A stretch of DNA of 64,000 bases from an uncultured Acetatifactor sp. (GTDB lineage Bacteria > Bacillota > Clostridia > Lachnospirales > Lachnospiraceae), in contig CATKYJ010000006.1 of NCBI GenBank assembly GCA_949840885.1, positions 1 to 64,000 of the forward strand. Direction: 5' to 3'. How positions within the stretch are numbered: position 1 is the first letter of the stretch; each line of letters begins with the position of its first letter. Shown here piece after piece: positions 42,452-50,109 of the stretch. A program made the position numbers and the translations under genes. The notes below the pieces were generated by a model. It made no database searches. It saw only the letters and a list, made by a program, of their open reading frames with translations, and was not told where the DNA came from.

Positions 42452-42754
42452 TTAGTTGCAGCCGCATCCACAGCCGCATCCGTTGCCATTGCCGCCGAAC
42501 AGGCCATTGCCGCTGCCGCAGAAGCAGGAGAGCAGCAGAATCCAGATAAGCCACTCGCATCCGTTGCCATTGCCGCCGAACAGGCTGTTTCCGCAGCCGT
42601 TTCCACAGCCACATCCGCTGTTGCCATTGCCGTTGCAGCAGAACAGAAGCAGGATGATCCAGATCCAATTGCCGCATCCGCAGCCGTTATTCTGGGGGCT
42701 GGTGCACCCGCAGGAATCGTTGCAGCCACAGTTTGTAGCAGTTAAGTCACTCAT
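42452..42754 (-). CDS. Cys/Gly/Asn-rich small protein with two hydrophobic patches
   Basis: A 100-residue protein with about 20 cysteines in runs such as GCGCGNGCGN and GCGCGCGCN, and two Trp/Leu-rich segments (NWIWIILLLFCC and CEWLIWILLLSCFCG). The layout repeats: an exact 29-base repeat 81 bases apart (42475-42503 and 42556-42584) encodes a GGNGNGC unit in each half. This matches small Clostridia proteins named for resemblance to high-cysteine chorion proteins; many are thought to be surface or spore-coat proteins, which is unproven here. AGGAGG precedes the ATG. Confidence 0.8.
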   Translation of the reverse strand: MSDLTATNCGCNDSCGCTSPQNNGCGCGNWIWIILLLFCCNGNGNSGCGCGNGCGNSLFGGNGNGCEWLIWILLLSCFCGSGNGLFGGNGNGCGCGCGCN

Positions 42755-42874
42755 GTTTTTTTCCTCCTGAAGATTATTTATGGTTTATTGTATGCGGGGT
42801 GGCATGTCAATGTTTCCTAGGGGAATAAGGATTTTCTGGAGGCGCTGGAAAGATTATGAAGCCGGGATAGGGGC

Positions 42875-42902
42875 TTGAAATTCCTGACAGATATAGTAGA
42901 AT
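42875..42902 (+). promoter_or_regulatory. Candidate promoter of the sortase B gene
   Basis: TTGAAA (42875-42880), 16 bases, TAGAAT (42897-42902). Transcription would start just before the inverted repeat at 42914. Confidence 0.5.
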
Positions 42903-42913
42903 ATAACCATACA

Positions 42914-42938
42914 ATAGGAAGCAAGAGCAGCTTCCTAT
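42914..42938. promoter_or_regulatory. Inverted repeat, candidate operator (second copy)
   Basis: Arms ATAGGAAGC and GCTTCCTAT with a seven-base spacer, identical in arms and spacing to 32755-32779. It lies in the divergent gap between the Cys/Gly-rich gene and the sortase gene. Confidence 0.7.
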
Positions 42939-42993
42939 AGTCAGCCAGCACAAGACTACAGCAAGTACTGATAAGTTATACTATAGAAACATG

Positions 42994-43023
42994 ATAATAG
43001 AATCCTCTCTTGGATTCTATTAT
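42994..43023. promoter_or_regulatory. Inverted repeat upstream of sortase B
   Basis: Twelve-base arms ATAATAGAATCC and GGATTCTATTAT with a six-base spacer, 31 bases before the sortase start and just upstream of its GGAGG site. It could be an operator or an mRNA hairpin near the ribosome binding site. Confidence 0.65.
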
Positions 43024-43054
43024 AGGAAATGACGGAGGACGTACATAGAAAAGC

Positions 43055-44260
43055 ATGAATCAGAAGATTTTTGTGGTGGAGGGCAGGCAGTTTCGCACGG
43101 AAAGCGACTATGCCTGCGCCAGACGGGACAAAGAAATCATAGATAAGCTGCGGGCGGAGACCGACTTTGACGACAGGGCGGCGCTGCAGAAGCTGGCCGG
43201 GGAACTGCGGGGCGGCAGATATAAGTTCATGACACTGCTGGGCCAGGATTTCCGTGACGAGGTGGAGGCGCTTTTGAAAAAGACAGGCAGTGCCGATCCG
43301 AAGACAAAGCAGAAAAAGCGCAGACCGGCTGAGGGGCACAAGAAAGAAGCTGCCAGCGATTCGGGACGGAAGCAGCCGGCCAAACAGGCAGCGGCCCCGG
43401 AAAAGGACAACTCAGCCATGGAGGAGATCGTGGCACAGGAGCTCAGAAAGCGGGAGCGGCGCAGGAAGCTCATCCTGGTGGCATGCAGTGCGGCAGCGGT
43501 GTGCTGCCTGGGGTATTTCGCGGTCTATTCCTATTATGACTACAGAACCCAGAGTTCCTATCAGGAACTGAGCGAACTGAAAGAAAAGCCTGTGATCGCT
43601 CCGGTGGCCACACCTACACCCGGTCCCCTGTACACGCTGGATGGCGAGAGCAAACCCAGAGAGGTGCTGGAGGAGTACCAGAATCTCCTGCTGAAGAACC
43701 AAAAGTTCATCGGCTGGGTGAAGATCGAGGACACCAATATCGACTATCCCGTGATGCAGACTACAGATAATGAATACTATCTGGATCACAACATGAACCA
43801 GGAATACGACAGAAACGGCACGATTTTCATGGACAAGGATTGTGATGTGCTGAAGCCCAGCACGAATTTCATCCTCTATGGGCATCATATGCGCAGCGGG
43901 AGAATGTTCGGACAGCTGGATAAGTACGAGGACGAGTCTTTTTATGAGAAGCACCCATATATCAGCTTTGACACCATCTATGAGAAAGGGACATATCAGG
44001 TCATGTATGTGTTCCGTTCGAGAGTATACAAGGAGACAGAAATCGTCTTCAAATATTATCAGTTCATCGATGCCAACGGGGAGCAGGAGTTTGCTTCGGC
44101 CATGGAGGAGATGGCGGCCATATCCCTCTACGATACAGGCGTGACAGCGCAGTACGGCGACCGGCTCCTGACCCTTTCCACCTGCGACTATCAGGAAAAG
44201 GACGGGCGCTTTGTGGTGGTGGCAAAGAAGATATCCGAGGGACTGGAGAGTGAGAACTAA
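43055..44260 (+). CDS. srtB: Class B sortase with long cytoplasmic N terminus
   Basis: A 401-residue type II membrane transpeptidase. The catalytic His lies in LYGHHM (H277 or H278), Cys377 in TLSTCDY and Arg385 in DGRFVV. One membrane segment sits at about residues 139-158, preceded by a Lys/Arg-rich cytoplasmic region of about 135 residues, unusually long for a sortase. Class B sortases attach surface proteins to peptidoglycan. No substrate with a sorting signal lies in the window. The upstream region carries two inverted repeats and no pilin genes. Confidence 0.9.
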   Translation: MNQKIFVVEGRQFRTESDYACARRDKEIIDKLRAETDFDDRAALQKLAGELRGGRYKFMTLLGQDFRDEVEALLKKTGSADPKTKQKKRRPAEGHKKEAASDSGRKQPAKQAAAPEKDNSAMEEIVAQELRKRERRRKLILVACSAAAVCCLGYFAVYSYYDYRTQSSYQELSELKEKPVIAPVATPTPGPLYTLDGESKPREVLEEYQNLLLKNQKFIGWVKIEDTNIDYPVMQTTDNEYYLDHNMNQEYDRNGTIFMDKDCDVLKPSTNFILYGHHMRSGRMFGQLDKYEDESFYEKHPYISFDTIYEKGTYQVMYVFRSRVYKETEIVFKYYQFIDANGEQEFASAMEEMAAISLYDTGVTAQYGDRLLTLSTCDYQEKDGRFVVVAKKISEGLESEN

Positions 44261-44677
44261 GTTATTCAAAATTGGTTCATATACCATTTGGCGTGGTAAG
44301 TTTTGCCGGCATGCAGTATAATTCATCCGAATTTAGGAATGCTTTTCAGGCTTTTAAGATTTAAATTAGAAAATGGACACGATTTGGACACATTTCACCT
44401 GTAATATAGATTTTGGATAGTTGATGAACTCACTATCTCCCCCCTCATAAGAAATAGTAAAAGGGTCTCGGTGCATGCCGGGGCCCTTTTACACTGTCTG
44501 TTTTATAAGGTGAGGCACAGGGCTGACATTGTTGTTGACATTGCCGCTGATATGGGGTATTCTGTTACAGGCTTTTACAGATCAGAGGCAAGGAGGGGCA
44601 GCGCTTCCGGAAAGCCGGTGTCCACGGCCAGGGAGCAGATACGGATCTGGGCCGGTGAGATTGGGAGAGTGGCTGCT
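44261..44677. other. Intergenic region after sortase B
   Basis: AT-rich with no credible ORF up to the terminator at 44459. From 44493 to 44677 the frame of the EamA gene stays open but without a good start site; it may be untranslated leader. A minor inverted repeat GATAGT/ACTATC lies at about 44416-44437. Confidence 0.5.
44459..44490 (+). terminator. Rho-independent terminator after sortase B
   Basis: Stem AAAAGGGTCTCGG/CCGGGGCCCTTTT (13 bp with G-T pairs), loop TGCATG, ending in a short T run. Confidence 0.75.
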
Positions 44678-45661
44678 GTGGGAAAATTGGAAGATAAGGA
44701 AAAAACGAAAGAAACGAAAGAAACGAAAGAACGAAAAGAACCTCAGAAGAAAAGCATTCAATGGAAGAGCAGCCTGATGCTCTTTATGGCGGCGTTTATC
44801 TGGGGCACCGCGTTTGTGGCCCAGAGCGTGGGAATGGAGTACCTGGGACCTTTGAGCTTTAATGGATCCAGATTCCTGCTGGGCAGTATAGTGCTGGTGC
44901 CTGTCATCTGCCTGGGCAGGAGGCGGCGCTTAGGAGGAAAGAAAGAGGGAAAGCAAAAAGGGAGCCTGAAGACCACGGTCACTGGCGGCATATGCTGCGG
45001 CCTGGCGCTGTGCGCGGCATCTCTCCTGCAGCAGTACGGAATCCTGCATACTACAGTGGGGAAAGCGGGGTTCATCACCACACTGTATATCATTCTGGTT
45101 CCGTTTTTTGGCGTCTTCCTGAAGAAAAGGATACCGGGAAAGGTCTGGGTCGGAGCTGTGATCGCGGCTTTCGGCATGTATCTGCTGTGCATGAGCGGGA
45201 GTTTTTCTCTGGGCAGGGGGGATACTCTGGTCTTTCTCTGTGCCATTTTGTTTTCCGTACATATCCTGGTGATAGACCATTTCTCGCCCCGGGTGGACGG
45301 GGTGGAGCTTTCCTGTATCCAGTTCCTGACGGCAGGCGTCATCGGGAGCATTCTGGCTTTCCTCTTTGAAAAACCGGACATATGGGATTTCATCCATGGG
45401 CTTGTGCCGGTGGCTTATGCGGGGATCCTTTCCTGCGGCGTGGCCTATACCCTGCAGGTGCTGGGGCAGAGGGACACGGATCCCACCGTTGCCTCCCTGA
45501 TCCTGAGCCTGGAGTCGGTTGTCTCCGTGCTGGCGGGCTGGGTGATCCTGCGGCAGGCTCTGACGGGCAGGGAACTGGCAGGCTGCGCGCTGGTATTCTG
45601 CGCAGTAATCCTGGTGCAGCTTCCGATGAAAAAGGGGAAATCAGAAAAACAGGAAAGGTAA
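44678..45661 (+). CDS. EamA/DMT-superfamily permease
   Basis: A 327-residue transporter with ten membrane segments in two EamA repeats (LMLFMAAFIWGTAFVAQSVGMEYLGPLSFNGSRF and the second from LVFLCAILFSVHILVIDHFS). A Lys/Glu/Thr-rich N-terminal extension holds three nine-base repeats encoding KET. The family exports small metabolites; the substrate is unknown. The start is uncertain: GTG 44678 fits the family length and has GGGAG upstream, while the frame stays open to 44471, inside the terminator hairpin. Confidence 0.78.
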   Translation: MGKLEDKEKTKETKETKERKEPQKKSIQWKSSLMLFMAAFIWGTAFVAQSVGMEYLGPLSFNGSRFLLGSIVLVPVICLGRRRRLGGKKEGKQKGSLKTTVTGGICCGLALCAASLLQQYGILHTTVGKAGFITTLYIILVPFFGVFLKKRIPGKVWVGAVIAAFGMYLLCMSGSFSLGRGDTLVFLCAILFSVHILVIDHFSPRVDGVELSCIQFLTAGVIGSILAFLFEKPDIWDFIHGLVPVAYAGILSCGVAYTLQVLGQRDTDPTVASLILSLESVVSVLAGWVILRQALTGRELAGCALVFCAVILVQLPMKKGKSEKQER

Positions 45662-45783
45662 AGTACATTTTGTGGCACTGGGAAGATGGCAGACTGTCCC
45701 TTGCCCCGCCGTTTCAGGCAGGTACAGGGGACGGCCGACTCATGGGTCATCAGAATTTTGGGCATTAAGTGCCGGAATAAATA

Positions 45784-46314
45784 TTATAATCTTGTAATCT
45801 GAACTTCTGCATCATAGGTATGGGGCTCTTTTGTGACAGCCTTGTGCCCGAAAGCGATGGCGATCTTGTACTCATAGCCAGGGGGGAACTTCAGGGCATC
45901 GGCATAATATGCTTTCTTTTCTCCCGACATGGCGTCCAGGATGCACCCGATGATCAGATTCCCCAGCCTCAGCGACTCCGCCGCCAAAGCCATGTTCTCC
46001 ACCGCGATGCCGGCATCCAGGGAACTCCATTTATAAGTGCTGTCGGCGCTGAGGATGACTACGGTGGGTGCTTCGTAGTAGAAGTTGTGGGGCGGGGCAA
46101 TGATATCCCTCAGCCTGTTCTTCTCCTCCTCCAGTTCCTGTAGAATCGGGTGGCTGCCGGGCAGCACAGTGAAATGAATCTCCTGCCTGTTGGCCGCCGT
46201 GGGTGCCTGTAGGCCTGCGTGGAGCAGGATATCCAATTCCTCTTCTGTAAGCGGCTTGTCCGTGTAGCCCCTTGTGGAGCTCCTCTCTTTGATGGTTTCG
46301 ATTACTTTGTTCAT
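45784..46314 (-). CDS. Nitroreductase family flavoprotein
   Basis: A 176-residue FMN-dependent oxidoreductase: IKERSSTRGYTDKPLTEEELDILLHAGLQAPTAANRQ is the typical N-terminal FMN-binding stretch, followed by DAGIAVENMALAAESLRLGNLIIG and the terminal IAFGHKA. Such enzymes reduce nitro compounds or quinones with NAD(P)H as soluble dimers. Length is normal for the family. The physiological substrate cannot be inferred. Confidence 0.9.
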   Translation of the reverse strand: MNKVIETIKERSSTRGYTDKPLTEEELDILLHAGLQAPTAANRQEIHFTVLPGSHPILQELEEEKNRLRDIIAPPHNFYYEAPTVVILSADSTYKWSSLDAGIAVENMALAAESLRLGNLIIGCILDAMSGEKKAYYADALKFPPGYEYKIAIAFGHKAVTKEPHTYDAEVQITRL

Positions 46315-46353
46315 GGTCTGCCTCCTCTTATGAGCAATAAAGTTTAGCGACTG

Positions 46354-46776
46354 TCAGAATAAATTCGCTTTGATCTTTGCAATCATCTCATCATATTCCG
46401 CCGCGGTGAGATAGACCTTGTCCGGGTTCATCTGGAACGTGGAACCCCATTCGTCCCCGCCCTCGTATTTCGGCACCAGATGCATGTGCAGATGGCAGCC
46501 GGTGTCGCCATAAGCGCCATAGTTCACCTTATCTGGGTGGAACGCCGCATGGAGTGCCCTGGCCGCACGGGCCACGTCCGCCATAAAGGCATTCCGTTCC
46601 TCATCGCTGATATCCACCAGCTCGCTGACATGATCTTTGTAGGCAACAATGCATCTGCCCGGTTTGCTCTGTTCCCTGAACAGAATCAGGCTGCTCACAG
46701 TCAGATCACAGATAAAAATGCCGAACTTGTCCAACAGTTCCCCTCTCATACAATAGCCGCAATTGGAATCTTTCAT
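46354..46776 (-). CDS. HIT-family nucleotide-binding protein
   Basis: A 140-residue protein with the histidine triad as HLHMHLVPK near residue 100. The N terminus has CGYC, a pair sometimes binding zinc in this family. HIT proteins hydrolyse or transfer nucleotidyl groups (Hint/Fhit-like). AAGGAGG precedes the ATG. Expressed in the same direction as the nitroreductase gene 39 bases downstream. Confidence 0.9.
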   Translation of the reverse strand: MKDSNCGYCMRGELLDKFGIFICDLTVSSLILFREQSKPGRCIVAYKDHVSELVDISDEERNAFMADVARAARALHAAFHPDKVNYGAYGDTGCHLHMHLVPKYEGGDEWGSTFQMNPDKVYLTAAEYDEMIAKIKANLF

Positions 46777-46969
46777 ATATCCTCCTTCCGGCGCGTGGGA
46801 CGCGCCATTTCACCGCTGTCGTTTTACACCATTTTACCATATTTTTACAGAGCCGAAAAGACCTTTTAGAAAAAGCACACAAAAGGCAGGACAGGAGGAA
46901 TGATCTCTGGTATAATGAGAAGAAAGGTGACATAAGCAAGAGCCGTGTATAAAAGAATGCGTAGAAAGA

Positions 46970-47119
46970 ATGGCGGATATGGACGGAGTAAAAGCCTTTA
47001 CCATCATGATGGAAGACAGAGAAGTCATGAAAGTAGACTTTGGCGCATTGAAATACGACAAGATGAATGTGGAGCATGTACATTATGGGGCCGGAATGCC
47101 TTTGACATTGACTTTATGA
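46970..47119 (+). CDS. N-terminal half of a gene split across two frames
   Basis: A 49-residue ORF (MADMDGVKAFTIMMEDREVMKVDFGALKYDKMNVEHVHYG...) whose stop TGA overlaps the ATG of the next ORF (ATGA). The end of this ORF (AGMPLTLTL) looks non-native, while the -1 frame at the same place reads AFDIDFMRNPDAPYQFGEM, as expected for continuation. Either two coupled small genes or one gene with a frameshift. Only a weak ribosome binding site (AGAAAG) lies upstream. Family not recognised. Confidence 0.5.
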   Translation: MADMDGVKAFTIMMEDREVMKVDFGALKYDKMNVEHVHYGAGMPLTLTL

Positions 47120-47298
47120 GAAATCCGGACGCCCCTTATCAGTTCGGGGAGATGACCATAAGGCAGGCGGCCATGAAAGCCATGCGGGAGGTGGACTTCC
47201 ATTTCACGGCGCCTGTCACCAGAGAAGATTTTATCACCCAGAGACAGTACCAGAGCTTTCGGAAAAGGGCGGAATGCCTGGGACTGAAAGTGGAATGA
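47116..47298 (+). CDS. C-terminal half of the same split gene
   Basis: A 60-residue ORF (MRNPDAPYQFGEMTIRQAAMKAMREVDFHFTAPVTREDFITQRQYQSFRKRAECLGLKVE). It is basic and helical. The frame stays open upstream of its ATG, which supports a shifted reading of one longer protein of about 105 residues. The adenosine deaminase gene follows after 23 bases. Confidence 0.55.
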   Translation: MRNPDAPYQFGEMTIRQAAMKAMREVDFHFTAPVTREDFITQRQYQSFRKRAECLGLKVE

Positions 47299-47321
47299 CA
47301 AAAGCTTAGGAGGGAAAGCAT

Positions 47322-48335
47322 ATGATCGATCTGCACTTACATCTTGACGGCTCCATAGACCCGGCGGACATGTTCCGTATGGCGCAGATGTCGGGAGTCA
47401 GGCTCCCTGCGGAAAGGGAAGAGGAAATCAAAGAAAAGCTTGTGGTCAGTCCGGGCTGCAGGAATCTGGGGGAGTACCTGGAGAAATTCGATCTGCCGCT
47501 CCAGGTCCTGCAGACTGGGGAGAGCATGGAATTTGCTGTCTACAGGCTGCTTGAGAGGCTGCACGCCCAGGGCCTTTGCCGTGCGGAGATCCGGTTCGCG
47601 CCCCAGCTGCATACGGAAAAGGGACTTACTCAAAAAGAGGCGGTACAGGCGGCCATACAGGGCCTTGTCCGGGGAACAGAGGACTTTGGGATATCCGCCG
47701 GCCTGATATTATGCTGCATGCGCGGAGCGCAGAATCAGGCACAAAACCTGGAGACGGTGGCTGTGGCAGAAAGCTTTCTGGGGCAAGGGGTCTGCGCCCT
47801 GGATCTGGCCGGAAATGAGGCCGCCTGGCCTACGGGGGACTTTGCCGATCTTTTCCTCCAGGCAGGGCAGCGGGGGATACCGGCCGTCATCCACGCAGGA
47901 GAGGCAGCCGGGCCGGAGAGCGTAAGGAAAGCTCTGGAACTGGGCGCAGTGCGTATTGGACACGGAATTCACGCCGCACAGGATCAGGAACTGGTGGGGA
48001 TTCTTAAGGATAAAAAAATATGCCTGGAGATGTGCTATTCCAGCAATCTGCAGACAAGGACAGTGGATTCGCCGGAGGAATACCCGCTGAAAGCATTTCT
48101 GGAGCGGGAATTAAGCGTCACTGTAAATACCGACAATATGACCGTCTCCGACACGAATCTGAAAAAGGAGTATTTGCTGCTGCAGGGGCAATATGCATTA
48201 AGCCCGCTGCAATTAAAGCAACTGGCATTCAATGCCGCCGATGCAGCTTTTGTGACCAAAGAGGAGCGCGTGACCTTAAAGAAACAGATTGAAAGAAAGT
48301 TCTTCTCCTGGCTGGACTGCAGCGATGCATTGTAA
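47322..48335 (+). CDS. add: Adenosine deaminase
   Basis: A 337-residue metal-dependent hydrolase of purine salvage converting adenosine to inosine. The zinc ligands are visible: HLHLDGS at the N terminus, VIHAGEAAGP (His plus catalytic Glu), RIGHGIHA and NTDNMTVS (the Asp). Length matches the family. TTAGGAGGG precedes the ATG. The closely related adenine deaminases share these motifs, so the exact substrate is not certain. Confidence 0.9.
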   Translation: MIDLHLHLDGSIDPADMFRMAQMSGVRLPAEREEEIKEKLVVSPGCRNLGEYLEKFDLPLQVLQTGESMEFAVYRLLERLHAQGLCRAEIRFAPQLHTEKGLTQKEAVQAAIQGLVRGTEDFGISAGLILCCMRGAQNQAQNLETVAVAESFLGQGVCALDLAGNEAAWPTGDFADLFLQAGQRGIPAVIHAGEAAGPESVRKALELGAVRIGHGIHAAQDQELVGILKDKKICLEMCYSSNLQTRTVDSPEEYPLKAFLERELSVTVNTDNMTVSDTNLKKEYLLLQGQYALSPLQLKQLAFNAADAAFVTKEERVTLKKQIERKFFSWLDCSDAL

Positions 48336-48397
48336 AGATTTATGAAAGAAAGACTTTGCCGCAGCCGGCGCAGGAGAATAGTAGGGGAATCCATACT

Positions 48398-49027
48398 CTA
48401 ATGTGATATCGTCATGCCGCACTTTTTTAATTGCGCATTCGTCAATTGCGGAAACCAGACAATGGGTTCCGGATTGTCCGGGTGCACCCCCAGGGACTTC
48501 TCCATCCATATCATATGGTACCATGTGCCGAACTTGTACCCGCAATTGTGGAACTTCCCTGCGAAGTCATATCCCACATGTCCGTGGAACTGGACGCTGT
48601 TTTTGGTCAGATAGGCGTCCTCCACCTCCGGGTATCCGATGCATGCGTTGAGATTGCAGATATTCTGGGTCTTGGAGATCAGCTCCAGTACTTCGTAGAG
48701 CTTTTTCCCCAGCCCCATTTTCTGCTTATCCTGCTTTAAGTAGATTGTGGCCTCCGCGGACCATTCATAGGCGGCCCGCCCTACGAATGCGCCGGTGTAG
48801 GCGTACCCTAGGATCTCACCATCCTCCTCGGCAACGATATAGGGATATTTTAATAGCGTCTGCTCCATCCGAGCCCGGAATTCCTCTACGCTTGGCACCT
48901 CGTATTCAAATGTAACCGCTGTGTTTTCCACATAAGGGGCATAAATTTCCCGAAGTTCCCGGGCATCCTCTGCGCGGGCGGTGCGGATGATAGTTTCAGA
49001 CTTGTTTTGAGAACTTTTTTCTGACAT
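48398..49027 (-). CDS. GNAT N-acetyltransferase, phosphinothricin-type
   Basis: A 209-residue acetyltransferase: IRTARAEDARELREIYAPYVENTAVTFEYEVPS at the N terminus, YAYTGAFVGRAAYEWSAEATIYL, and the CoA loop QKMGLGKKLYEVLE. This pattern matches the PAT/Bar-like group, which acetylates small amines. The start at 49027 has AAGGTGAT upstream; nine extra residues are possible to 49054. Substrate unknown. Confidence 0.87.
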   Translation of the reverse strand: MSEKSSQNKSETIIRTARAEDARELREIYAPYVENTAVTFEYEVPSVEEFRARMEQTLLKYPYIVAEEDGEILGYAYTGAFVGRAAYEWSAEATIYLKQDKQKMGLGKKLYEVLELISKTQNICNLNACIGYPEVEDAYLTKNSVQFHGHVGYDFAGKFHNCGYKFGTWYHMIWMEKSLGVHPDNPEPIVWFPQLTNAQLKKCGMTISH

Positions 49028-49218
49028 TATATCACCTTCTCTCTTAAAAAGCATATAGTCAACTCTGTTGCCTATATTATAGCCCTATGAGCACAGGATT
49101 GCAAGCCTGATAATTCTGCTATTTTTTGAAAAGCATTTTACAGATTAGGAATAATATGTTACTTTTATATATAGGAGCAAAAGGGATCGCTCCGGAATGA
49201 AGGAGGTAGAAAAGCCAG

Positions 49219-50082
49219 ATGAAGTACGATAAGATCAGCGGTTTTGCCGATGAAATCGCAGAGGACGTGGACACACAGTTCCAGGTACTTAAGAAACTGG
49301 GGATCGGCTATTTTGAACCCAGGGGGATTGACGGGAAGAACATAGCGAAACTTTCCGACAGCGAAGTGGCGTCGCTTAAGGAGAAGATGGAGCGTGAGGG
49401 AATCAAAGTATCCTCCATTGGCTCTCCCATCGGGAAGATCAGGCTTGACGAGGATTTTGAGGCCCATTTTGAACGGTTCCGGAGAGTGGTGGAGATCGCC
49501 AAAATGCTGGACGCCAGGTATATCAGAATGTTCAGCTTCTACCGTCCTGCAGGGGAGAACGCAGGAGAGTGGACGGCGAAAGAGCGGGAGGAAGTCATAA
49601 ACCGCCTGCGCAGGATGATTGCCCATGCGAAAGAGCAGAATGTAGTGCTGCTCCATGAGAACGAAAAGGATATTTACGGGGATACCGCGGAGCGCTGCGA
49701 GGATTTGATGCGGGAGCTAAGCTGCCAGCATTTCCAGGCCGTGTTCGACCCTGCCAATTTCGTGCAGTGCAGGCAGGATACGAAAGAAGCCTATGAAAAG
49801 CTGAAAGACTTCGTCAGCTACGTACATATCAAGGACGCGTTTATGAAAGACGGAAGCGTAGTGCCGGCCGGATCCGGGGACGGAAATGTGGAATATATCC
49901 TAAAAAGTCTTTTCGACGCCGGATACGACGGGTTCTTAAGCTTGGAGCCCCATCTGGGCAGCTTTGCGGGTCTGGCGGCGCTGGAGCTGGACGACAAGAT
50001 GCTGGATCTGCCCCAGGGCGGAGAGGGGACTTTCACACTGGCATATCGTGCATTGGAAGAAATCATAGATAAAATCAAATAG
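49219..50082 (+). CDS. Sugar phosphate isomerase/epimerase (TIM barrel)
   Basis: A 287-residue xylose-isomerase-like TIM-barrel protein. Metal ligands are visible in LLHENEK (Glu), AVFDPANF (Asp), YVHIKDA (His) and LSLEPHLG (Glu). Relatives act on keto-sugars or inositol intermediates. It sits 27 bases upstream of a Gfo/Idh/MocA dehydrogenase, a common pairing in sugar or inositol use. Strong GAAGGAGG site. The substrate cannot be told. Confidence 0.88.
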   Translation: MKYDKISGFADEIAEDVDTQFQVLKKLGIGYFEPRGIDGKNIAKLSDSEVASLKEKMEREGIKVSSIGSPIGKIRLDEDFEAHFERFRRVVEIAKMLDARYIRMFSFYRPAGENAGEWTAKEREEVINRLRRMIAHAKEQNVVLLHENEKDIYGDTAERCEDLMRELSCQHFQAVFDPANFVQCRQDTKEAYEKLKDFVSYVHIKDAFMKDGSVVPAGSGDGNVEYILKSLFDAGYDGFLSLEPHLGSFAGLAALELDDKMLDLPQGGEGTFTLAYRALEEIIDKIK

Positions 50083-50109
50083 ATAAAATCAAATAGGAGG
50101 GATTGCTTT

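Noticed and set aside
42456..42770. Forward-strand open frame through the Cys/Gly-rich gene (Pro/His/Leu-rich)
   Set aside because: Artefact of the repeated GCC/CAT codons on the complementary strand; no ribosome binding site, while the reverse frame has AGGAGG and a sensible product.
44702..44745. CRISPR-like or phase-variable repeat in the A/G-rich tract
   Set aside because: Units are nine bases with no spacers and do not change the reading frame.
46840..47083. Reverse open frames upstream of the HIT gene as an N-terminal extension
   Set aside because: HIT proteins start close to CGYC, and a clear ribosome binding site lies directly before ATG at 46776.
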